Origin: Platerodrilus igneus
Taxonomy: Eukaryota; Arthropoda; Insecta; Coleoptera; Lycidae
Direction of reading: 5' to 3'
Length of the DNA: 64,000 nucleotides
Assembly: GCA_036346225.1 (NCBI GenBank)
Contig: JARFIW010001340.1
Location: 739,694-803,693 of the forward strand
Part shown: one piece after another, positions 58,017-64,000 of the stretch
Layout of the letters: each line of letters begins with the position of its first letter
How positions within the stretch are numbered: position 1 is the stretch's first letter
Program-made: the position numbers and the translations under genes
The notes under the pieces: generated by a model
Told to the model about the DNA's origin: nothing
Databases searched by the model: none
Seen by the model: only the letters and a program-made list of their open reading frames with translations

Positions 58017-58059
<43 letters not shown>
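58017..58059. repeat. (AT)n array
   Basis: Abuts the F2 3' LTR end. Confidence 0.95.
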
Positions 58060-58061
<2 letters not shown>

Positions 58062-60126
58062 CTGTGTAACTCGGGTAAAAGCCTCGCCAGAGTAAAAAAA
58101 AACATTCGAGCCCCAATGTTGGGCCGTCATAATTGCCGTGGAACTTCGCTCTAGCTCAGTACTTTCTCAAAAAAAAACATTCGAGAATTTTATTAATTTT
58201 TCAAAATCGTCATCAATTTAACCTAATAAAAAATTTTTAACAAAAATAATTTCTTACCCAGATTCCTTTCTTCATCACCTTAATTTTCTTCAGTTCTCAG
58301 GCTAGCTCAGTTGGGCCTCCTCTTGGATACCTAGATTCACTATTATACTCTGTATCGTTCATGCACACTCTCAATAAAACCACAAAATAATACAACCATC
58401 ATACAATATTTATTTTGTCACTATTTACAAATAAAATTCAAGATTATCCACTTTTCAGAGATCACGTTACACCTCAATAAATCCTATTTTTGTACTGTCC
58501 TGGATTTTAATTTAAAATATCAAACACATTGAATATACCCGGAGTAAATGGGCCCTGAATAATACCTTATTTTCTGTTTATTTATAATTTATTTTAAATT
58601 AGTATACTCTGGAGTATGGTGAGCTTATGATAACCCAGTTAATTATGAATAATGTATGCTTTTGTACTTTGCATATTCTTACAACAAACAAAAAAAACCC
58701 ATGTACTCGTAACAATAAAAATTTTAAATTCCTGATGGAACGTTAATAAGCTTTATATACACCTTTAGATTTCTATTTAAATACCATAATAAAGTTTTAT
58801 ACGTATTACGCAAAATAATGCACAATACCTTCAAATTCACTCTCACACGTCACACAATTTTCATAGTTTCATAGTTTATAACAACAACAATTTTAAAGCG
58901 TTACCTGGAATTTCTTGAAGATCTCTACTCCATTGACGATGCGGTAAAGTAGTTTCGCTGTTCTGCTGGCCGCTTCTAGCTATTTGTAGATGAACCCCAT
59001 CTAGGTTGTGCTGTTTGCTCTGCCTTCACGGTGCATCCACATCCAAATCCAAATTAATTACACTTCTTTCATACTTGCGTACTTTAGTTTAATTTAATTT
59101 AAATTTACGTTACTTCACGTCACTTTACGAGCTTGTTTAAGATAAATGTTGCACCTCAAATTAAAATTTAGACTCGACATTATTCGCGTATCAAATTATG
59201 AGGCCAACACTGTACTATTTAATTTAAAGATATGTATACTTACAAACTCGTATTCTGAAGCGGTGAAAATACTAAGCGATCGAAGTTAAAAGAGAGCCAT
59301 GCTAATTCTCTTCGAGTATTTATATGATTCCGAATGCCACCTCTAGGCCGCTCTTCCCGTGAAAAATCTAATTTAAAATAACACTTCCTCAAATTTTGTT
59401 TCAACCGTTTTCGAAATCTCCGAAATTTAGCTCATCGTTACGATATTTTCAGAAAAATTAACATTCAATATTCCCGTGTTTGTCTGATATACAACTAACG
59501 ATATCGACCAATAGTATATGCAATGACGTTTTAAAAATCCCGCCTATATTAACGCTATCCCTTTCTAATGCATATTATGTTTCCTTCTAACCTTGTTTGA
59601 GTGGTAGAGAATCGATATTACTGTCCGCGTTCTTTTTACTCCATGTGGACTTGTATACGTGCTTTTGCAACTGTCGTTTAACCAATATTCTTTGAAACTT
59701 GCTTGTTATCTATAAAATTAAGGGGAACCTGACATTTAGAAAACATGCAGGTGTTTAATTAACCAACGTTTTAACACAACATTTCTAGGAGCTTCTTTTC
59801 ATGGTATTTCAACCCAACCGATATATTTGTTTGTTACAACGAAAGCTATTCGCCTTGGATTTATTGATTTTCATGCTTTTATGCGCAATTACCCGTTCAA
59901 TTAAACTCCATTAAATTAATAAATAAATTGCATTGGCTTCTAAAATTTATTTTCTTTATGAACCTAACTAAATTTTATTCATCAATTGTAAAATTATGGT
60001 AATACGTGTTACTTTAAAATGAACTAAATGAAATAAATTTCGCACGTAAATTCTGGTTGTCTCCTCTGTACAGGGTGTTTGAAATTGCTTTGTTTATAGT
60101 TAAATTTAACCTTTTAAAACCACTAC
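58060..60126 (-). mobile_element. F2 3' LTR
   Basis: On the minus strand TGTAGTGGTTTTAAAAGG (60,126) to GTTACACAGC (58,060). Aligns with the F2 solo LTR. Contains the CACCCTGTACAGAGG motif (about 60,060-60,078), a TATA-like site at 59,316-59,324 and a fossil PBS at 58,108-58,135. Confidence 0.88.
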
Positions 60127-60179
60127 ATAATTTCCCTATTTCAATTCTAGGAAAAACCCTTCCCGGTTTTTCTGAATTT

Positions 60180-60830
60180 AAATACCTACACTCTAATTTA
60201 ATCTTACCTGCTATTTCTATACACCTATTTGCTCACCTAACACTACCTATACCTATTTATCCAACCTATCACTACTTATCTACCTATTTCTATCTATTTC
60301 TACACCTATCTCTACTTATTTCTATCTATCTATCTACACCTATCTTTACTTCTAATTACCTATTCACACCTATCGCTACCTTTTACCTAACTATTTCTAT
60401 CTATTACTAACTCTTCATCCTCTTATTTCATTTTATTTTCTCTTTTCATTTCACCCTTTAGTCCTTTATTGATTCTTTACGTACCGCTTTTGTACTTTTC
60501 TCTTTATCTTCCCTTTTCATATCTTTTAACCCTACTTACTATCACTATCTATCCTTATCCTACCTCTACCTACCTAATTCTATATCTACATCTAACTATC
60601 TCCCATATTTATCCTATACCTAATTTTATTCTATAAATACTTACTTCTACTCTTCTAGATACATCTATTCTATCTCTATTTATTTAAATTTTACTCTATT
60701 ATACACCTATCTCTACTTTTCTATATACACCTATCCATATTTATCCTATTTCTACTTCTACTTTTCCATATACCTATTTCTATCTCTAACTATTCAACTT
60801 CTACACTAAAATTCACATATCTCTATCTTT
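60180..60830. repeat. pyrimidine-rich CTAT/ACCTAT low-complexity region
   Basis: Irregular tetra/hexanucleotide runs between pol and polypurine tract. A shorter similar tract is in F1 at 35,040-35,180. Confidence 0.75.
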
Positions 60831-60937
60831 TTGTCATTACGCTTCATTTCTTATTTAAATCTAACTCTTTTCTTAATCCTCCAAGTCTTTCTTCTTACCA
60901 TCCTAATACTCTTCATCTCTATTTCTCCTCCTTCTAT

Positions 60938-61763
60938 TTATATACTCATCATCCCTGCTACTTCACATAAAATAAACTTATCCCTATTATCCTGACCCTT
61001 AAATATTTCTTCTTCTGTCCCTATACTTGTCTGTTTATTATTTATTATTATTTCTTTCTCTGCGGACAAACCAAACGATGCTACCTCAACATCTCTATCT
61101 TTTCCCTCTATACAAAACTTTTCCTCTCTTCTAGACCCTTTATGTACAGTATTAATTTCACAAAAATCTTTTAAATTCAAATTCAAATCACCAAAATTAT
61201 CTTTGCCCCTTAACTCACTTATGCCTATATTTACTTCTTGTGTGTCACATAATGCTATTTTTACTTCTATCTTTCTTAATTCTGACTCGTTATCCACTAT
61301 TAATGCTGCGCCTGACTCTACCTCTACTTGTTCAGCTTCTTCTTTCACTATCCATTGTACCTCATCTAACCTTTCCACCTTATATTCAACCTGAGTCGAT
61401 CTCCTCATTTCTTCATCATCTCCCTCTATACTATTTATACATAACCCCATGTCATCTTCTGTGACATCATAACTTGCCTTCTAGGGCAATATCCTATCCC
61501 TAATCCTAACTATTTTCCTCTCCATATCTATTATAACCCCTAACTTCATCATGCAATCGACCCCTAATATCCCTTTAAACTTTAACCCAGGTACAATTAT
61601 AAATTCTTGTTCACAACTTACTGAACCTAACTCTACTTTCAAAATAACCACGCTATTCCCAACAGCAAATCGTTTTTTGTTCGGCGCAACCAGGTGACTT
61701 CTTTTTATTGGCATTATCCTGTCACACACTTTATCTTTAATTTCATTGACGAATTCCTCCTAT
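60938..61763 (-). pseudogene. F2 protease C-terminal part and acidic linker
   Basis: 61,763-61,481: EEFVNEIKDKV, HLVAPNKKRFAV, VVILKVELG and FIIVPGLKFKGILGVDCMMKLG, colinear with F1 Pol residues ~88-160. An in-frame TAG (61,481-61,483) follows. The same frame goes on from 61,480 to 60,938 with an acidic, low-complexity linker (EEAEQVEVESGAALIVDNE and more) longer than in F1. The active-site Asp lies upstream of the F6 insertion. No RT follows. Confidence 0.72.
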
Positions 61764-62844
61764 TGTTACGTGCCAATAAATTGGCACTTAAACATTGTTT
61801 TTAGGTTAATTTTGATGTGCGGAAGTTTCGCGCCACAAATTTAAAAGACGCGGTGCGCGTATTTCCGTCACGTCAAAAGTGGGTTGGACGAATAATTTCG
61901 CGCCGTCGCGTAAAAGGACAGAGAAGTGGGGTTTTTCCTGTGCTCTCTGTAACGTGGCTTTTTGCCTGAACCTTCAAGGAGTGTGGACGTGTAGGTATCG
62001 TATCGTGCCTTATCTTTATCTATGTAGATTTCCTTGCTTGCTTATCTGTTTGTCGCCCTTATACCTGGTATTCATGTCCATTCCCTGCATAGGTAGAGTA
62101 AATTTGCAGCCGTTGGCGAACCGTACTGCACGACCCTGGATGAACGAGCCCATGACTGCCGGAGCTGGTCCGAGCGCTTTGGAAGAGCGTTGGGCGTACC
62201 ATCTTTAACTACCTAAAAAGGGCCCTCCGTAGCCCTAATGGACTTGAACAGAAGCCAACTTTAACTCAGGGACATATTCATGTGAGTAATTCTTGTATAA
62301 CCTATTGTCTTAAATTTATATATTTTTTCCGATAATTGCGTAATTTAATTTGTGCATTGGTGACGTCATTGTCAGATGGGCGCGCCAAATCTGTACAAGG
62401 TTAGCGTTACCAACCGCCCGTGACGTCGCTTATTCCGCGCTTGCGCGATGTATTTATCGACTTTTTAACTGTAATTATCGACGTTTTAAAGCGTAAGAAA
62501 ATGGCGCCTTCAACGTGGAAATGGTGAACTTATGAATTTTCCTTTGTTTTTATGACTATACAATGTATTACCAATGTGATTTATAGCTTTTTCACTAAAA
62601 TCAAAAATCAATTATTTAATATCTGTTAACCTTGAATCTTATATTCGTGTTTTGGAACACGCCACATTCCTTTAAATGTCAAAATCAGTTGCTATAGTAA
62701 TTAAAGGTGAATACCGCTATTTTGAAATTAAAATATAACTGTTGATTATAAAATGTGTTTTAATATAATGTTTTTCCAAATTTTGAATGTGGGATCTGTT
62801 TGTTAACTTCAGTTATGTTGTTGAGTGATTAGTTTGCTTTTAGA

Positions 62845-62888
<44 letters not shown>

Positions 62889-63563
62889 CTTTTAAGAAGA
62901 ATCGATCCTTTAACCTTACTTCTGTATTATACTGGTAAGTGAATTATTTATACACAAATGAATAAACAATCAACTACATAAACAATTAAGTAATTGCATG
63001 TCTTAAACACGGTTTACTATGAAATTATCTACTTTATATCAAATTAAAACAACCCTTCATGTTTTTTTAAAAAAAAAACGTACATAAATTACCTTTGTGT
63101 TTACATTTTCTGAAAAAAAAGTGCCTTAGGCGTTTACCTGTTTGATTATGATATTCGAACGTATTTTAAAGAAACCTTATGTTTAAAAACGTTTATTGTA
63201 GTGAATTGCCCCTTTAGAATATCTTTTGAAAATGCTAGATTAACAGTTCTTGTTTTATTTGTTAAATAACACATTACCTACGTGTTTTTATACTTTGGAG
63301 TGTCTTTTTGTAGTTCATCAATGATATATTCCTTTATTAAACACTAACCTTGTCCTTGTATTGTTCTAAACGTGTTTCCTTAGTGTTTTGGTTACTTAGC
63401 GTGATAAAATTTGAATATTATTCCTTACGAATGCTTTCATAGGAAGTTTTTACCCTTGAATGTCTTTATCGTATTGACTTGAAGTAGCTTTACCGTTTTT
63501 TTACCTTCTGAATTACCTCAGTATTGCATACCTGATATATATTGTCTCAAATATTAATTTAAA
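61764..63563 (+). mobile_element. F6 Gypsy-like element: 5' LTR and leader
   Basis: Starts TGTTACGTGCC, followed by the perfect hairpin GTGCCAATAAATTGGCAC (61,770-61,787). It matches the fragment 2,880-3,702 for about 700 bp. The LTR 3' end and PBS are not recognised, and an AT array (62,846-62,886) interrupts the distal part. It inserted into F2 pol. A GTGAGTAAT at about 62,282 could be a splice donor, conserved in the other copy. Confidence 0.7.
62846..62886. repeat. (AT)n array
   Basis: Inside the F6 LTR or leader, not at a recognised element boundary. Confidence 0.95.
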
Positions 63564-64000
63564 ATGAATATAGCACACCTTAAGTCTCTCGAGCTCATCT
63601 ACGAGATTGAGTGTAGAAATATTACTCCTGCGCCTAACCAAAACGATAAACGATCACAACTTAGAGCCATTTTAGCCCAGGAAATGAAAGGCGCCCCTAT
63701 CTTAAGGAAAATCGTTTCCGATTGGCCTCACAATGTATCTGAAATTAAACTGTCTTTGGATGATATAACTGGTATAATAAATAGAATAGATCCTGGCCCC
63801 AGCGATATCGAGCTAAGGCGCTTGATTTCCAGAATAACTCATGTCAAACAGCGTATAGGATTATTGTCCTTATATGACGATGAACAAGCGAACCAAGCTA
63901 AACAAAATTTATTGTCGGAAATATTATTACTTGAAGGGATTGTTCTTGAGAGACTCAATCCAAACGCAGACGCAGATATATCGTTACCGTTTTCAAATCT
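63564..64000 (+). CDS. F6 Gag-like protein, N-terminal part, open at the window end
   Basis: The ATG at 63,564 opens at least 145 codons without a stop to the window end. It reads MNIAHLKSLELIYEIECRNI, RSQLRAILAQEMKG, NRIDPGPSDIELRRLISRITH and LLLEGIVLERLNP, a helical, charged protein with the 'E..YE...R......K..R..LR..L' start seen in Gag of several arthropod Ty3/Gypsy elements. The codon use is less AT-biased than in the surrounding dead elements, hinting at a young copy. The Gag assignment rests on style and position behind an LTR, not on a recognised domain. Confidence 0.6.
   Translation, partial: MNIAHLKSLELIYEIECRNITPAPNQNDKRSQLRAILAQEMKGAPILRKIVSDWPHNVSEIKLSLDDITGIINRIDPGPSDIELRRLISRITHVKQRIGLLSLYDDEQANQAKQNLLSEILLLEGIVLERLNPNADADISLPFSN

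Larger units (their letters stand above)
60127..61763 (-). mobile_element. F2 Gypsy internal 3' part, cut by F6
   Basis: Polypurine tract (GAAATAGGGAAATTA, minus) at 60,127-60,141, then about 650 bp of CTAT/ACCTAT-rich sequence, then a pol fragment (61,763-60,938). RT, RNase H and integrase are missing. The F6 element starts inside the protease coding sequence at 61,764, so the F2 5' half lies beyond the window. Confidence 0.8.

Noticed and set aside
60057..60410. A 117-residue protein in the F2 LTR and low-complexity region
   Set aside because: Spans the LTR start and CTAT-rich sequence. Hydrophobic by composition only.

Overview
This window looks like AT-rich insect nuclear DNA. The only host gene I can recognise is the 3' half of an AP-3 adaptor complex beta subunit gene (AP3B, ruby-type). 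Its last four visible coding exons are at 4,164-4,593, 4,643-4,781, 55,448-55,655 and 55,703-55,847, all on the + strand with consistent splice phases and a stop at 55,847. Two of the three introns are 49 bp and 47 bp. The third is 50,666 bp and is packed with transposable elements (TEs). The insect assignment rests on the short introns and the TE types (DUF4817-type Tc1/mariner relatives, Harbinger, Gypsy elements, several LINEs, a tRNA-derived SINE). The order cannot be fixed from this sequence.

Layout. 1-4,163: upstream intron with a 3' LINE end, a diverged LTR fragment (family F6, minus strand) and unclassified sequence. 4,782-55,447: the giant intron. From left to right it holds an F2-like solo LTR (5.1-7.2 kb), a tandem dimer of a long-TIR DUF4817 transposon (7.3-11.7), decayed LINE copies with a SINE nested in one 3'UTR (11.7-16.0), a solo LTR of Gypsy family F1 (16.1-18.2), a MITE and a 1.9-kb palindromic transposon derivative (18.3-20.3), and a solo LTR of family F2 (20.4-22.5). 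Next come an LTR-like element LTR4-A (22.6-32.9) carrying a LINE, a Harbinger element and another solo LTR; a structurally complete but internally deleted F1 Gypsy element (33.0-40.0, minus); LTR4-B in inverted orientation (40.0-45.5); and a broken F3 Gypsy element (46-54.7, minus). Downstream of AP3B lie a dead transposase (56.6-57.2), an F2 Gypsy 3' end (58.1-61.8, minus) and a nested F6 element (61.8 to the window end) with an open gag frame.

Two patterns tie the region together. First, nearly every element boundary in the giant intron abuts an (AT)n array of about 25-47 bp. The outermost arrays at 5.1 and 54.7 kb enclose the whole TE mass, as if successive insertions had hit one microsatellite again and again. 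Second, the 3' ends of several LTR families contain older copies of the 'LTR end plus primer-binding site' unit spaced about 40-60 bp apart, which suggests that these LTRs grew outward by duplicating their own PBS junction.

The Gypsy elements (F1, F2, F3) are related and non-autonomous. All keep the protease region, F1 keeps RT and F1/F3 keep gag, but none has RNase H or integrase. That part is replaced by pyrimidine-rich sequence before the polypurine tract. No CRISPR, rRNA or functional tRNA gene is seen. Identities were judged by eye, without alignment software or database searches.
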